Counted from the first letter of the stretch, positions 39,012-49,531 are shown. The stretch: DNA of 64,000 bases from an uncultured Enterobacterales bacterium (GCA_946478305.1 CAMLBO010000010.1:1-64000), one strand, 5' to 3'. Translations and numbers: made by a program. Notes: generated by a model not told the origin, from the sequence alone.

Positions 39012-39901
39012 TATTCCACCCCCGCATTAATTGCCCGACGCATTCCGTCACCCAGCAGGTTAATCAACAATACGCTGACCAGAATTGCAGCGCCGGGCAG
39101 CATCACTGACCAGGGCGCGACATAGACCAGTTCCAGCGAGTCACCCAACATCGCCCCCCATTCCGGGGAGGGAAGTTGAGCACCCAAATCAAGGAAACCG
39201 AGCGCGGCAATATCGAGTACGGCCATTGACAGGGCTCGGGTGAATTCGGTCACCAGTACGGCAACGATGTTGGGCAGTACCGCATAACGCAGGATCTGCC
39301 AGGTTGATGCTCCGTCGAGCCTTACGGCAATGACATACTCTTTTTCCAGTTCATCATGCACCGCGCTGTAGATAGTGCGGGCGATGCGCGGTAAAAGTGC
39401 CAACCAGACGGCCAGCATGGCATGTTCCAATCGTGGCCCGAGGAAGGCGACCACAATGATTGCCAGCAACAGCGAAGGAATGGAAAGCAGGGTATCGAGA
39501 ATGTGATTCAGAATGGCGGATTTCAAACCACGGGTGATCCCAGCTAAAACCCCAATGACTATGCCTATTAATGAGGCGGCAACCGTCACCACTACGGCGC
39601 CACCGATAGTCGGTGCGGCACCGGTGAGCAGCCGGCTGAGCAGATCGCGGCCCAGGTCATCAGTGCCGAGGAAAAATGCCACGTTACCGTTGCGCGACCA
39701 AGAAGGTGGCAGCAACTGGGAGCCGAGAAATTGCTGGTCCAGCGCATAGGGTGCCAGCAGATGGCCGAAAACACACACAAACAGCAGGCCGAGAACGCCA
39801 TAAAAGCCAATCATCGACAACGTGTCGCGATAGAAAATGCTCCACATCTGGCGGAACGGGCTTGGCATCTGTTTTTCACGGTATACGTTATCGTAGGGCA
39901 T
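39011..39901 (-). CDS. sapC: Sap ABC transporter permease SapC
   Basis: Inner-membrane permease of the DppC/OppC type, 296 residues as in E. coli. An N-terminal helix is followed by the binding-protein-dependent transport core. The EAA loop lies at [17 protein letters not shown]. The start [13 protein letters not shown] and the segment [14 protein letters not shown] are SapC-specific. It overlaps sapB by 14 bases and sapD by one. Confidence 0.95.
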   Translation of the reverse strand: MPYDNVYREKQMPSPFRQMWSIFYRDTLSMIGFYGVLGLLFVCVFGHLLAPYALDQQFLGSQLLPPSWSRNGNVAFFLGTDDLGRDLLSRLLTGAAPTIGGAVVVTVAASLIGIVIGVLAGITRGLKSAILNHILDTLLSIPSLLLAIIVVAFLGPRLEHAMLAVWLALLPRIARTIYSAVHDELEKEYVIAVRLDGASTWQILRYAVLPNIVAVLVTEFTRALSMAVLDIAALGFLDLGAQLPSPEWGAMLGDSLELVYVAPWSVMLPGAAILVSVLLINLLGDGMRRAINAGVE

Positions 39902-40853
39902 ACCATTCCTTATGTTTCAGCGGATTCATCATTGCGCCGAGAATATCCGACAATACGTTTACAACGATCACCAGCGATCCGACAACCATCACTCCGGCTG
40001 AAATTGCGGCATAGTCCTGTTGACGAATGGCATTGATCATCCAGCGTCCGATCCCGGGCCAGTTGAAAACCATCTCTGTGATCATCGCGAGCGTCAGCAT
40101 GGTGGAAAATTGCAGGCCCAGCTTAGGAATAATCGGTGGCAGGGCATTATGCAGAACGTGGCGGCGAATGATGGTAAAACGTGACAACCCGCGGGTTGCT
40201 GCAGCTTTGACATAGTTTTTCGCCAGCACGTCATCGGTGCTGATGCGCATCAAACGAATAACTTCCGTGGTTGGCGCGACGGCCAGAGCCGCAATTGGCA
40301 AAATCATGTGGCGAATAGCACTTGCGATCATTTCATGGCGGTATTGCGAGTCCGATAACCAAGCATCGACCAGCGTCAGGCCGGTAACTGTTTTTAACTG
40401 GTAGAGAAGATCAAGCCGCCCGGAAACCGGCAGCCAGCCGAGTTGCAATGAGAAGAACAGCATCAGCAACAGTGCCAACCAGAAAACCGGAATCGAAAAG
40501 CCCATCAGTGCGAGGGTACTGATGGCGACGTCTGGCCATTTACCTCTCATCACACCGGCGGTGATCCCAAGCGGGATCCCCACGAGCAGAGCAAATGCGA
40601 AGGCCAGTACGCACAGTTCCATGGTGGCTGGGAACACGGCTTTAAGTTGAGTACTGATGTTTCCACCATTGATACTCGACACCCCAAAATCAAACTGCAT
40701 GAGCCCGGTGAAGTAGAACTGATAGGCATCCCACAAAGAGGCACCGCGCAGCGGGGCATTGGGCGTAAAATAGCTCAGGCTGAATGCCACGATGCTGAGA
40801 AAGAACAGGGTGATCAGCAATAACAGCAAACGCCGCATAATGAAGATGATCAT
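39888..40853 (-). CDS. sapB: Sap ABC transporter permease SapB
   Basis: Inner-membrane permease of the DppB/OppB type, 321 residues as in E. coli. It starts [19 protein letters not shown] (first helix) and includes SapB-specific [17 protein letters not shown] and [11 protein letters not shown]. The EAA loop is in [23 protein letters not shown]. The start overlaps the sapA stop by four bases (ATGA), so translation is coupled. It heterodimerises with SapC. Confidence 0.95.
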   Translation of the reverse strand: MIIFIMRRLLLLLITLFFLSIVAFSLSYFTPNAPLRGASLWDAYQFYFTGLMQFDFGVSSINGGNISTQLKAVFPATMELCVLAFAFALLVGIPLGITAGVMRGKWPDVAISTLALMGFSIPVFWLALLLMLFFSLQLGWLPVSGRLDLLYQLKTVTGLTLVDAWLSDSQYRHEMIASAIRHMILPIAALAVAPTTEVIRLMRISTDDVLAKNYVKAAATRGLSRFTIIRRHVLHNALPPIIPKLGLQFSTMLTLAMITEMVFNWPGIGRWMINAIRQQDYAAISAGVMVVGSLVIVVNVLSDILGAMMNPLKHKEWYALR

Positions 40854-42526
40854 GGCGCTTTCCTCGTTTCACTGTCGCGGAAGACTCCGGCAAAAGATGA
40901 GTTGCCAAACGGGCTAAGCACTAATCCTTTAATATCATAACGGTAGGCCTGCAGGCGCAGGGAAGACGCCAGCGGCAGTACTGGCAGCTGTTGTTCAAGG
41001 ATTTTTTGTGCCTGCTGATAATATTCGATGCGCTGCGAAAGTTGCTGTGACAGTAAACCCTGACGTAATAATTGATCAAATTCAGGGTTACACCAGTGAG
41101 CATAGTTGGTCTGCGAACGGATTGCTGCGCAGCTCAGCATCGGACGGAAGAAGCTGTCCGGATCGTTGCTGTCGGTCGCCCAGCCGACCAGCGTCAGATC
41201 ATGGTTCATTTCCATCAGACGGGCCTCCTGAAAACGGCCTTCGACCGGCACGATCACCACTTTTATGCCCACCTGAGCCAGATCGGCTTGCAGCAATTCT
41301 GCCGTTTTCAGCGGGCTGGGATTATAGGACTGTGAAACCGTAGGCACCCACAGATGCAAGGTAAGTTTTTCCTGACCGAGATCTTTGAGGATTTGCCGCG
41401 CTTTATCTGGGTCATATTCCGTGACTTTGGCATTGCTGTCATAAGCCCAGGATGCCCGCGGCAAAATAGAGGCAGCGGTTTCAGCCGTACCGTAGTAGAT
41501 CGATTGCATCAGGCGCTGATTATTTATCGACAGCGCGATGGCCTGGCGGATACGCGGATCATTAAGCGGCGCTTTGTTGGTATTGAATGCCAGATAAGCA
41601 ACATTCATACCTGGGCGCAGCGTAAGACGCAGGCGCGGATCGTCGCGTAAAATTGACAGCTGGCTGGCCGCTGGATAGGCCAACACGTCACATTCCCCGG
41701 TCAACAATTTTGACAGACGACCGGTTCCGCCGACACCCATATCAATCACGACTTGTGACATGCGTGGTACGCCTTTCCAGTAATCTCCGTTTCGCGCCAG
41801 CCGTACATACTGACCGGTGCGGTACTCACTGAGTTGGAAAGGCCCGGTGCCTACCGGTTCGCGATCAATTTGTTCTTCATTGCCTTTCTTTTGCAAGTTA
41901 TCCGCATACTCTGCGGATAAAACGGGTGCGTAATGGGTAGCGAGATGCCACAGGAAAGAGGCATCCGGCTTGTTAAGGCGGAACTCCACCGTGTAATCAT
42001 CGAGTTTTTTCACGCTTTTCACTGCGTTGGCAAATTGCAGACTATCAAAATAGGGATAATCGTCGCCGTTCACGCTGTGATAGTGATTTTGCGGATCGAT
42101 AATGCGCTGGGTACTGAAAACTACGTCGTCAGCGTTCATCATACGGGTTGGCTTAAACCATGGCGTGGTCTGGAAGGGCACGTCCTTACGCAGATGAAAA
42201 CGGTAGGTCGCACCGTCATCCAGCACTTCCCAACTCTGAGCCAGTTCCGGGATCAGGCGGTAGGTATAAGGGTCAACATCCAGCAGGCGGTCGTACAGCT
42301 GGGCTGCAAGAGTGTCAATAATCAGACCGCTGCTGGCTTTCTGCGGGTTGAATGTATTGATCATCCCGTTCACGCAATAAACAAACCCGCTCTGGCGGAT
42401 GTCACTGTTCTGAGTTGTGGCTGGCGAGCTGGCCGTCAGCGGTTTGGCGGGCGGTGAGGGGGGCACGGTAGTAGCCGCGTTAGCCAGACCGCCCAGTAAC
42501 AGCATCCACAAAGGTAAACGACGCAT
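40850..42526 (-). CDS. sapA: Sap periplasmic substrate-binding protein SapA
   Basis: Extracellular solute-binding protein of family 5 (dipeptide/oligopeptide/haem type), about 558 residues after the start at 42526 (E. coli 547). The signal peptide [18 protein letters not shown] is followed by a Pro/Ser/Thr-rich linker, then the binding domain from about [18 protein letters not shown]. First gene of sapABCDF. The longer reading frame to 42598 puts 24 unconserved residues before the signal peptide, so I reject that start. Ligands proposed for relatives include antimicrobial peptides, haem and polyamines. Confidence 0.92.
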   Translation of the reverse strand: MRRLPLWMLLLGGLANAATTVPPSPPAKPLTASSPATTQNSDIRQSGFVYCVNGMINTFNPQKASSGLIIDTLAAQLYDRLLDVDPYTYRLIPELAQSWEVLDDGATYRFHLRKDVPFQTTPWFKPTRMMNADDVVFSTQRIIDPQNHYHSVNGDDYPYFDSLQFANAVKSVKKLDDYTVEFRLNKPDASFLWHLATHYAPVLSAEYADNLQKKGNEEQIDREPVGTGPFQLSEYRTGQYVRLARNGDYWKGVPRMSQVVIDMGVGGTGRLSKLLTGECDVLAYPAASQLSILRDDPRLRLTLRPGMNVAYLAFNTNKAPLNDPRIRQAIALSINNQRLMQSIYYGTAETAASILPRASWAYDSNAKVTEYDPDKARQILKDLGQEKLTLHLWVPTVSQSYNPSPLKTAELLQADLAQVGIKVVIVPVEGRFQEARLMEMNHDLTLVGWATDSNDPDSFFRPMLSCAAIRSQTNYAHWCNPEFDQLLRQGLLSQQLSQRIEYYQQAQKILEQQLPVLPLASSLRLQAYRYDIKGLVLSPFGNSSFAGVFRDSETRKAP

Positions 42527-42678
42527 AAGGGCTTCAATGTTAAGTAGCAATAGCCTAAGTGTATCGTACTCTGCCAGCCTCCCCAATTCATTGCGCAAAA
42601 CTCCGTCCTGTCTGTCGAGACTTCACGCAATTTCTTATCAAAGCCATGACGAAAGGCCTTGAAAATGAGTGATAATTG

Positions 42679-42699
42679 TAATGTTATAATATAACATTA
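42679..42699. promoter_or_regulatory. Zur box upstream of the COG0523 GTPase gene
   Basis: A perfect palindrome: arms TAATGTTATA (42679-42688) and TATAACATTA (42690-42699) around a central A. This is the enterobacterial zinc-uptake-regulator consensus (TGTTATANTATAACA core). It ends about 43 bp before the start codon, over the expected promoter. Confidence 0.85.
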
Positions 42700-42742
42700 A
42701 ATCCGAATGCACTGGTTTGGCATTCATCTTCGTGAGGTCTAC

Positions 42743-43930
42743 ATGTCTTTATTACCCGTTACGGTACTCTCCGGATTCCTTGGTGCCGGAAAAACGACTG
42801 TGCTAAATCATATCCTTAATAACCGCCAGGGAATGCGTGTGGCAGTGATCGTCAATGACATGAGTGAAGTCAATATCGACGCAGCACTGGTATCCAATGA
42901 GATTACACTCGACCGTCAGCAAGAAAAGCTGGTGGAGATGAGTAATGGTTGTATTTGCTGTACGTTGCGAGAGGATTTGTTAATTTCTGTGCGCGAAATG
43001 GCGCAGTCAGGGCGCTTTGACTATTTGCTCATTGAGTCGAGCGGGATCTCTGAACCGCTGCCTGTCGCTGAGACATTTACCTTTGAAGATGAGGAAGGGA
43101 GGAGTTTGTCGCAGTTTGCGCGGCTCGATACGCTGGTGACGGTAGTCGATGGCGTCAATTTCATGCGTCAATATCAGGAGGCGCGGAGCGTTCAGGAGGC
43201 CGGGGAGAGTCTGGGCGAAGAGGATGAGCGCAGCGTTACGGATCTGCTCATTGACCAGATAGAATTTTGCGATGTGCTGCTGGTCAGTAAAACCGATCTA
43301 CTCGACAGCGCTCAGCAGCGTGAAGTGGTGGCATTACTAAAAAGTTTAAATCCGCAGGCGGAAATTCTGCCAATTTCTCCAGGCAGTTTGCCGCTGGACC
43401 GCGTGCTGAATACCCATCGTTTCGATTTTGCCAGAGCGCAGCAGGCACCGGGCTGGCTGAAAGAGTTGCGAGGAGAGCATACCCCGGAGACGCAGGAGTA
43501 TGGCATCAGCAGTTTTGTCTACACTGCCCGCCGCCCCTTTGATCCGGACAAGTTTTATCGCGTAGTGCATGGTGATTGGGGCGGTGGCAACTTGTTAAGG
43601 TCTAAGGGATTTTTCTGGCTGGCCACGCGTCCGCGCCACGCCGGTAACTGGAGTCAGGCCGGGGGCATTGCACGTTACGGTATGGCCGGCACTTTCTGGC
43701 GCGCGCTGCCGGAAAGTGACTGGCCACAGGACCCGGAAACCCGCGAGAGTATTATGGAAAAGTGGGAGGAGCCTTTCGGCGATATGCGTCAGGAACTGGT
43801 GTTCATCGGGCAGCATCTTGATAAACAAGAGATCGTTCGCCAGCTGGATGCCTGCCTGCTAAGTGTTGAACAGATGGCTGAAGGGATAGATAGTTGGATG
43901 GGAATGGCCGATCCCTTCCCTCACTGGTGA
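42743..43930 (+). CDS. Zinc-responsive COG0523 GTPase (ZigA/CobW family)
   Basis: G3E-family metal-chaperone GTPase, 395 residues. The P-loop is GFLGAGKT (11-18), the metal site CICC (70-73, in [13 protein letters not shown]), Walker B lies near [16 protein letters not shown], and the base motif is SKTD. The C-terminal CobW_C domain includes [20 protein letters not shown]. Members under Zur control are thought to hand scarce zinc to essential proteins. A perfect Zur box upstream puts this one in that group. Start at 42743: GAGG six bases upstream and the family start [14 protein letters not shown]. It is divergent from sapA. Confidence 0.92.
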   Translation: MSLLPVTVLSGFLGAGKTTVLNHILNNRQGMRVAVIVNDMSEVNIDAALVSNEITLDRQQEKLVEMSNGCICCTLREDLLISVREMAQSGRFDYLLIESSGISEPLPVAETFTFEDEEGRSLSQFARLDTLVTVVDGVNFMRQYQEARSVQEAGESLGEEDERSVTDLLIDQIEFCDVLLVSKTDLLDSAQQREVVALLKSLNPQAEILPISPGSLPLDRVLNTHRFDFARAQQAPGWLKELRGEHTPETQEYGISSFVYTARRPFDPDKFYRVVHGDWGGGNLLRSKGFFWLATRPRHAGNWSQAGGIARYGMAGTFWRALPESDWPQDPETRESIMEKWEEPFGDMRQELVFIGQHLDKQEIVRQLDACLLSVEQMAEGIDSWMGMADPFPHW

Positions 43931-43993
43931 TCCACACCAACCTCAGGGCTATGAACTGTTGATAAACAAATAGCTACAAGCTTAGTGTGGTAA

Positions 43994-44008
43994 TGAGAAA
44001 TATTCTCA
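43994..44008. promoter_or_regulatory. Upstream Fur-box-like palindrome
   Basis: TGAGAAATATTCTCA is palindromic and matches about 11 of 14 defined positions of the 7-1-7 Fur site TGATAATNATTATCA. It lies about 25 bp upstream of the better Fur box. Confidence 0.5.
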
Positions 44009-44030
44009 ATAACTACTTTACAGACGATAC

Positions 44031-44045
44031 TGATAACTATTATCA
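44031..44045. promoter_or_regulatory. Fur box in the ryhB promoter
   Basis: TGATAACTATTATCA matches 13 of 14 defined positions of the Fur 7-1-7 consensus and overlaps the -10 region (TATTAT or TATCAT) of the ryhB promoter. Confidence 0.8.
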
Positions 44046-44052
44046 TTCATTT

Positions 44053-44150
44053 CGGCCGGATGAGAGGTATCGTAAGGGTGTTGATTAACCGGTACGACAT
44101 TGCTCACATTGCTTCCAGTATTACTTAGCCAGCTCGGGTGCTGGCTTTTT
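44053..44150 (+). ncRNA. ryhB: Small RNA RyhB (iron-sparing, Fur-repressed)
   Basis: From about 44094 the sequence ACGACATTGCTCACATTGCT and what follows (TCCAGTATTACTTAGCCAGC... terminator) reproduces the conserved core and terminator of E. coli RyhB. The 5' part is divergent, as in other genera. RyhB pairs with Hfq and shuts off iron-using proteins when Fur is inactive. A near-perfect Fur box covers the -10. The start is estimated from the promoter (44050-44054). It lies between the Zur-controlled GTPase gene and pspF, unlike E. coli, where ryhB is beside yhhX/yhhY. Confidence 0.92.
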
Positions 44151-44154
44151 TTTT
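44127..44154 (+). terminator. Rho-independent terminator of ryhB
   Basis: AGCCAGC (44127-44133) pairs with GCTGGCT (44140-44146), followed by nine Ts, which also provide the Hfq-binding U tail. Confidence 0.93.
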
Positions 44155-44159
44155 GCCTG

Positions 44160-45170
44160 CTATTCTTCACTTTCCTGACTGTTCACCTGAATACCATGCT
44201 TTTTCAACATTCCTCGTAACTGATGGTAGGTCAGCGCCAGTAGATCAGCCGCTTTGCGTTGGTTGAATCGCGCCTGCTGCAATGCCTGCTCAATCAGCTG
44301 TTTTTCCTGTTCATTCATCCACAATTTTAAATCCAGGGGCAATTCGGGTAATGCGCTTCGGCTCTTAACGCTCAGAGGCATATAAGATTTGGATGAAGCT
44401 TTGGCAAACGGATTGAGAATGATGTCGTCGAGTTGAAGCTCACTCGTCCCGTGGCGGTACATTGAGCGCTCAACCACGTTTTTCAGTTCACGCACATTTC
44501 CAGGCCAACTGTACCTAAGTAAAGTGTCGCGCGCGTGGGCAGTGAAACCTGGAAATAGTGGGAGGGAGAGCTCGCGGCACATCTGGATAGCGAAGTGTTC
44601 AGCCAGCAACATGATGTCCTGCTGGCGTTCGCGCAGTGGCGGAAGCTGGACAACATCAAACGCCAGCCGGTCTAGCAGGTCGGCGCGGAATTTACCCGCG
44701 GCGGCCAGGGCAGGTAAATCATCGTTGGTGGCGCACACCAGGCGCACGTCGACCTGCAACGGCTGGCTGCCCCCGACACGCTCAAGATGCCCGTATTCAA
44801 TTACCCGCAGTAACTTCTCCTGAACCAGCATCGGTGCCGTCGCCAGCTCATCGAGAAACAGCGTACCGCCGTCCGCTCGCTCAAAACGGCCCAGATGACG
44901 CTTCTGCGCCCCGGTAAATGCGCCAGCTTCATGGCCGAAAAGTTCGGAGTCCAGCAGGTTTTCATTCAGCGCCGCGCAGTTAAGCGAAATAAAGGGCCCC
45001 TGCCAGCGAGGTGATAAATAGTGCAAACGGTGTGCAATCAGCTCTTTACCACTGCCGCGTTCGCCAGTGACCAGCACCGGTTTATTCAGCTTCGCCAGAC
45101 GCGAGACTTGTTCCAATACTTCGATAAAGGCATTGGCTTCGCCTAGCAGGTTATCCGTGGTGGTATTCAT
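44160..45170 (-). CDS. pspF: Phage-shock operon activator PspF
   Basis: Sigma-54 enhancer-binding protein without a receiver domain, 336 residues (E. coli 325). It is an AAA+ ATPase: Walker A GERGSGKE (36-43), sigma-54 contact loop GAFTGA (83-88), Walker B GGTLFLDEL. The C-terminal Fis-type helix-turn-helix covers about 285-330 (QQARFNQRKAADLLALTYHQLRGMLKK). PspA binds and inhibits it until membrane stress occurs. It is divergent from pspA, as in E. coli. Confidence 0.95.
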   Translation of the reverse strand: MNTTTDNLLGEANAFIEVLEQVSRLAKLNKPVLVTGERGSGKELIAHRLHYLSPRWQGPFISLNCAALNENLLDSELFGHEAGAFTGAQKRHLGRFERADGGTLFLDELATAPMLVQEKLLRVIEYGHLERVGGSQPLQVDVRLVCATNDDLPALAAAGKFRADLLDRLAFDVVQLPPLRERQQDIMLLAEHFAIQMCRELSLPLFPGFTAHARDTLLRYSWPGNVRELKNVVERSMYRHGTSELQLDDIILNPFAKASSKSYMPLSVKSRSALPELPLDLKLWMNEQEKQLIEQALQQARFNQRKAADLLALTYHQLRGMLKKHGIQVNSQESEE

Positions 45171-45289
45171 GGCGATTCCTTGTGGTGAAAAAAACTAATT
45201 CTTAGTGAATTTAATCATACGTCAAATGTGTGTTATATCATCAAAAATAAAAAATCCATTTAATTCATGACGATGCGCTCTGCAAAAAG

Positions 45290-45306
45290 TTGGCACGGGA
45301 TTTGAT
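45290..45306 (+). promoter_or_regulatory. Sigma-54 promoter of pspA
   Basis: TTGGCACG-GGAT-TTGAT fits the -24/-12 pattern (TTGGCACG N4 TTGCA), with GG at 45292-45293, about 95 bp before the pspA start. E. coli has the same element, and PspF enhancer sites should lie upstream. Confidence 0.85.
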
Positions 45307-45398
45307 ATAGGTAATGTGTACAGGAAGCCTTGTGGCTGACTCTTTTCACCGGCAACACGTTGGCCGGTCGCTCACAGAATCAAAGAGGAATTTCGATT

Positions 45399-46070
45399 AT
45401 GGGTATTTTTTCTCGTTTCGCTGACATCGTGAATGCCAACATCAACACGTTGTTGGATAAAGCCGAAGATCCGCAAAAACTGGTCCGCCTGATGATCCAG
45501 GAAATGGAAGACACGCTGGTCGAAGTACGTTCGACTTCAGCCCGTGCGCTGGCGGAGAAGAAACAGTTGAGCCGCCGCATTGAGCAGGGCGAAGCCCAGC
45601 AGGCAGAGTGGCAGGACAAAGCCGAGTTGGCGCTGCGTAAAGATAAAGACGATCTGGCCCGTGCGGCGCTGATCGAAAAACAGAAACTGGCAGATCTGGT
45701 TGCCACGTTACGAAATGAAGTGGTCACCGTTGAAGAGACGCTGGACCGCATGAAGTCAGAAATCGTTGAGCTGGAAAACAAACTGACTGAAACCCGGGCC
45801 CGTCAGCAGGCATTGACTCTGCGTCATCAGGCTGCGTCGTCATCCCGTGATGTACGTCGCCAGCTCGACAGCGGCAAAATTGATGAAGCCATGGCGCGTT
45901 TTGAGCAGTTCGAGCGTCGAATTGACCATATGGAAGCTGAAGCAGAGACTGTTAGCGTCGGCAAAAAGAAATCACTCGACCAGCAGTTTGCTGAGTTGAA
46001 AGCGGATGATGAGATCAGCGCACAGATCGCGGCATTGAAAGCCAAGATGCAGAATACGCCTGAGGCTTAA
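45399..46070 (+). CDS. pspA: Phage-shock protein A
   Basis: Peripheral membrane protein of the PspA/IM30/ESCRT-III family, 223 residues (E. coli 222). It represses PspF in calm conditions and binds damaged inner membrane to hold the proton-motive force. The N-terminal amphipathic helix is [20 protein letters not shown]; the rest is long coiled-coil helices. Start at 45399: family N-terminus with AGAGGA nine bases upstream; an upstream in-frame ATG precedes the sigma-54 transcript region. First gene of pspABCD. Confidence 0.96.
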   Translation: MGIFSRFADIVNANINTLLDKAEDPQKLVRLMIQEMEDTLVEVRSTSARALAEKKQLSRRIEQGEAQQAEWQDKAELALRKDKDDLARAALIEKQKLADLVATLRNEVVTVEETLDRMKSEIVELENKLTETRARQQALTLRHQAASSSRDVRRQLDSGKIDEAMARFEQFERRIDHMEAEAETVSVGKKKSLDQQFAELKADDEISAQIAALKAKMQNTPEA

Positions 46071-46082
46071 TTTGCATTGTTT

Positions 46083-46114
46083 AACCTGCCTGTCTGTTTA
46101 CGGGCAGGCAGGTT
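46083..46114 (+). other. Hairpin between pspA and pspB
   Basis: AACCTGCCTG (46083-46092) pairs with CAGGCAGGTT (46105-46114) right after the pspA stop. Only a weak T tract follows, so it may be a partial terminator or mRNA-stability element that keeps PspA in excess of PspBCD. Confidence 0.65.
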
Positions 46115-46166
46115 CTTGCAGGATAAACGCCGTTCCCGGCAGTAATAAGACTCATAAGGAGATGCA

Positions 46167-46394
46167 ATGAGCTTCCTGTTTTTAGCCATTCCACTGACCA
46201 TTTTTGTGCTATTTGTTGCGCCTATCTGGCTCTGGCTGCACTACAGCAACCGTTCACAAAATGGCAATCAGTTGACTCAGCATGAGATGCAAAATCTCAC
46301 TCAGTTAACGCAAGACGCGCGCCGTATGCGTGAGCGCATTCAGGCGCTGGAAGAAATTCTGGATGCTGAGCATCCTACCTGGAGGCAATCATAA
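46167..46394 (+). CDS. pspB: Phage-shock protein B
   Basis: 75-residue inner-membrane protein: one helix (SFLFLAIPLTIFVLFVAPIW) and a cytosolic coiled coil (QNLTQLTQDARRMRERIQALEEIL). With PspC it senses secretin mislocalisation and draws PspA off PspF. Length and sequence are as in E. coli (74). AAGGAG precedes the ATG. The stop overlaps the pspC start by one base (TAATG). Confidence 0.94.
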   Translation: MSFLFLAIPLTIFVLFVAPIWLWLHYSNRSQNGNQLTQHEMQNLTQLTQDARRMRERIQALEEILDAEHPTWRQS

Positions 46395-46753
46395 TGGCGA
46401 CGGGATTATCGGAAAGAAAACTGTACCGGGTACCAGAAGAGGGCATGATCAAAGGCGTACTGGCTGGGCTTGCACACTACCTTGGCGTCCCGGTTAAACT
46501 GCTGCGCATTATGGCCGTGTTATCGATTTTCTTCGGCCTGTTTATGTTTACTTTTATTGCCTATGTGGTCCTGTGCTTCGTGTTGGATCCGGTACCTGCC
46601 AATAAGTTTGATGATGAAAGTGCACCTTCCCCACGCAATCTGCTGGATGAAGCTGACCGAGAACTGAGGGCCAGTGAACAGCGTCTACGCCAGGTGGAAC
46701 GCTATGTAACTTCTGAAACCTTTGGGGTACGCAGCCGTTTCCGTCAGCTTTAG
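46394..46753 (+). CDS. pspC: Phage-shock protein C
   Basis: 119-residue inner-membrane protein, the same length as E. coli PspC. The PspC domain includes RKLYRVPEEGMIKGVLAGLAHYLGVPVKLLRIM, and the hydrophobic segment is FFGLFMFTFIAYVVLCFVLDP. The C-terminal region has a leucine-zipper-like helix. It acts with PspB as sensor and PspA anchor. The start is coupled to pspB. Confidence 0.95.
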   Translation: MATGLSERKLYRVPEEGMIKGVLAGLAHYLGVPVKLLRIMAVLSIFFGLFMFTFIAYVVLCFVLDPVPANKFDDESAPSPRNLLDEADRELRASEQRLRQVERYVTSETFGVRSRFRQL

Positions 46754-46824
46754 TCCATGCCCCTGGCCGCCGGACGTTGTGCCGGTTGCCACTCTCCCTT
46801 TTACGTCCCGCTTAAGGAATCTTT

Positions 46825-47076
46825 ATGACCCGCTATTTGAATTCCTCGCTGCCGGGTAAAGGCAGCTTGTTACGGAAAATATTCAGCGTACTGGTTACGC
46901 TGGCGCTAACCTTTGGTCCTGCCGGTATGGCAGCCCGAGTGCTGAGAGTGGCAGGAAAAGGTCCTCTGCGTTATGTTTTGGCACTATTATTAGAACCATT
47001 ATTCAAACGTATTTTGACCGCGCTGTTTGGGCGCTACGCCAGGGAGAGCAATGAAAAGACTACAAAACGAGTTTAA
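46825..47076 (+). CDS. pspD: Phage-shock protein D
   Basis: 83 residues (E. coli 73), peripheral inner-membrane protein with one amphipathic/hydrophobic stretch (LLRKIFSVLVTLALTFGPAGMAARVLR). Its role is poorly defined, and it is the least conserved psp product. Its 3' end overlaps ycjX by 26 bases. The order pspABCD-ycjX-ycjF matches E. coli except that E. coli has further genes (pspE and the ycj sugar genes) in between. Confidence 0.9.
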   Translation: MTRYLNSSLPGKGSLLRKIFSVLVTLALTFGPAGMAARVLRVAGKGPLRYVLALLLEPLFKRILTALFGRYARESNEKTTKRV

Positions 47077-48448
47077 TTCACTGGTCAATCGCGGAATGGA
47101 CCGGCATTTGCGTCTGGCAGTGACCGGCCTTAGCCGCAGCGGGAAAACTGCCTTTATTACCGCTTTCGTCAATCAGCTGCTACATCTGCACAGCGGCGCA
47201 CGTTTACCCCTATTCTCCGCCGCACGCGAAGAGCGACTGCTCGGCGTGAAGCGTATCCCGCAGCGCGATCTCGGCGTTTCCCGCTTTACTTATGATGAGG
47301 GTATGGCCCAGCTGCACGGCACGCCGCCAAACTGGCCAACACCCACGCGTGGTGTGAGTGAAATTCGCCTCGCGCTGCGTTACCGCTCCAATGATTCTCT
47401 GCTGCGCCATTTCCGGGACACCTCGACACTCTATCTCGAAATTGTTGATTATCCCGGTGAATGGCTGCTCGACTTACCTATGCTGGAGCAAAATTATCTC
47501 GACTGGTCACGCCAGATGGCGGGGCTGTTACAGGGCGATCGCGCCGAATGGGCGAAGCCGTGGCTGACGCTGAGCCAGCAATGCGACCCGCTGGCACCGG
47601 CTGACGAAAATCAGCTCGCTGCTATCGCACAGGCCTATACCGACTATTTGACCCGCTGTAAAAAGGAAGGGTTGCATTTTATTCAGCCGGGCCGTTTTGT
47701 CCTGCCGGGCGATCTGGCCGGTGCGCCCGCATTACAATTTTTCCCGTGGCCCGAAATGGCGAAATACAGCGATGTACAGCTTGCTCAGGCAGATAAACAC
47801 AGCAATCTCGGCATGTTGCGTGCGCGTTTCGACTATTACTGTCAGTCAATTGTGAAAGGCTTCTACAAGGAGCATTTCGTCCGTTTCGACCGGCAGATTG
47901 TGCTGGTGGATTGCCTGCAACCGCTGAACAGCGGGCCACAGGCCTTCAATGACATGCGGCTCGCGCTTACGCAGCTGATGCAAAGTTTCCATTATGGAAA
48001 ACGCACGCTGTTTCGCCGCCTGTTTAATCCATGCATCGACAAACTAATGTTTGCCGCCACCAAGGCTGACCATATCACCGGCGATCAGCATGCCAACCTG
48101 GTGTCGCTGTTACAGCAATTGGTACAGGAGGCCTGGCAGAATGCCGCCTTCGAAGGGATCAGTATGGATTGTGCGGGGCTGGCATCGGTGCAGGCTACTG
48201 AAACCGGTATTGTGGAATATCAGGGGCAACCGTTGCCGGCGCTGAAAGGTCACCGTCTGAGCGACGGTGCGCCGCTGACCGTCTTCCCCGGTGAAGTCCC
48301 CGCACGTCTGCCAGGTCCCGCTTTCTGGCAGCAGCAAGGTTTCCACTTTGACGAATTTCGCCCGCGTGAAATGAGTGTGGATGCGCCGTTACCGCATATC
48401 CGACTGGATGCCGTGATGGAGTTTTTACTGGGAGATAAAATGCGATGA
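47051..48448 (+). CDS. ycjX: YcjX GTP-binding protein (DUF463)
   Basis: 465 residues, exactly the E. coli length; P-loop NTPase with [12 protein letters not shown]. The segment [30 protein letters not shown] holds a G3-like D-x-x-G. It is strongly conserved across proteobacteria as a psp-linked stress GTPase, but its cellular role is unknown. Start at 47051 ([11 protein letters not shown], as in E. coli), inside the 3' end of pspD, with AGGGAGAG just upstream. An in-frame ATG eight codons earlier is unlikely. Confidence 0.93.
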   Translation: MKRLQNEFNSLVNRGMDRHLRLAVTGLSRSGKTAFITAFVNQLLHLHSGARLPLFSAAREERLLGVKRIPQRDLGVSRFTYDEGMAQLHGTPPNWPTPTRGVSEIRLALRYRSNDSLLRHFRDTSTLYLEIVDYPGEWLLDLPMLEQNYLDWSRQMAGLLQGDRAEWAKPWLTLSQQCDPLAPADENQLAAIAQAYTDYLTRCKKEGLHFIQPGRFVLPGDLAGAPALQFFPWPEMAKYSDVQLAQADKHSNLGMLRARFDYYCQSIVKGFYKEHFVRFDRQIVLVDCLQPLNSGPQAFNDMRLALTQLMQSFHYGKRTLFRRLFNPCIDKLMFAATKADHITGDQHANLVSLLQQLVQEAWQNAAFEGISMDCAGLASVQATETGIVEYQGQPLPALKGHRLSDGAPLTVFPGEVPARLPGPAFWQQQGFHFDEFRPREMSVDAPLPHIRLDAVMEFLLGDKMR

Positions 48449-49488
48449 ACGACACAATCAAGCCACGTATCGATTTCGAACAGGGATTGAAAGAGGCTCA
48501 GGAACCCGTTTTACGTGCCGGCAAGACATTTGAAGGCCCGCTGGCTGAGCGTTTTTTACCCGTGGACTCCACTGAAGCAGAGATTGAACAGCAGGAGGGA
48601 GAAGCCGAAGCCGTGATCAACCGTGCTCTGAAACCGCGCCGCAGTGTGTGGGGCAAGATGGTGCGGCTGGGACTGGCAGTATTTGGGATAAGTGTCATTG
48701 CTCAAAGTGTGCAATGGGTGCACAGCGCCTGGCTTCAACAAGATTGGATTGCACTCGGTGGCTGTATCGCCGGGGGGCTGATTGTGGTGGCAGGCGTCGG
48801 TTCGGTACTGACTGAATGGCGTAGACTCTACCGCCTGCGTCAACGTGCTGACGAACGCGATACCGCCCGCGATTTGTTGCACAGTCATGGCTTGGGGCAG
48901 GGGCGGGTTTTCTGCGAGAAACTTGCAGCTCAGGCCGGTTTGGATCAAAGCCACCCGGCGCTGCAGCGCTGGCAGGCTTCACTGCATGAAACGCAAAACG
49001 ACCGTGAAGTCGTAGAACTTTACGCCAGGCTGGTTCAGCCGGTGCTTGATGCACAGGCTCGTCGCGAAATTAGCAACTCAGCTGCCGAATCGGCACTGAT
49101 GATCGCGGTCAGTCCGCTGGCGCTGGTAGATATGGCCTTTATCGCCTGGCGCAATTTGCGTCTGGTGAACCGGATTGCCGTCCTGTATGGCATTGAGCTG
49201 GGCTACTTCAGCCGCCTGCGCCTGTTTCGTCTGGTGCTGCTCAATATCGCCTTTGCCGGCGCTTCTGAACTGGTGCGGGAAGTGGGAATGGACTGGATGT
49301 CACAGGATCTGGCCGCACGTCTCTCCGCGCGGGCCGCGCAGGGTATAGGTGCCGGATTACTGACGGCGCGTCTGGGCATTAAAACCATGGAATTGTGCCG
49401 CCCACTGCCGTGGCTGGCAGGGGATAAACCTAAGCTGGGGGATTTTCGCAGCGAACTGATTGGCAAGCTGAAAGCCAGTCTGATATAG
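48445..49488 (+). CDS. ycjF: YcjF inner-membrane protein (DUF697)
   Basis: 347 residues (E. coli 353). A soluble N-terminal region (1-70) is followed by two transmembrane helices (about 72-118) and a C-terminal DUF697 domain with further hydrophobic segments. It overlaps ycjX by four bases (ATGA), and the two are assumed to act together in envelope-stress tolerance. E. coli tyrR and tpx, which follow ycjF there, are absent; a secretion locus begins here instead. Confidence 0.92.
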   Translation: MNDTIKPRIDFEQGLKEAQEPVLRAGKTFEGPLAERFLPVDSTEAEIEQQEGEAEAVINRALKPRRSVWGKMVRLGLAVFGISVIAQSVQWVHSAWLQQDWIALGGCIAGGLIVVAGVGSVLTEWRRLYRLRQRADERDTARDLLHSHGLGQGRVFCEKLAAQAGLDQSHPALQRWQASLHETQNDREVVELYARLVQPVLDAQARREISNSAAESALMIAVSPLALVDMAFIAWRNLRLVNRIAVLYGIELGYFSRLRLFRLVLLNIAFAGASELVREVGMDWMSQDLAARLSARAAQGIGAGLLTARLGIKTMELCRPLPWLAGDKPKLGDFRSELIGKLKASLI

Positions 49489-49531
49489 ACCGATAAGCGG
49501 AATGCTGGCGTTTAATTCAGCGTGTTAATGA

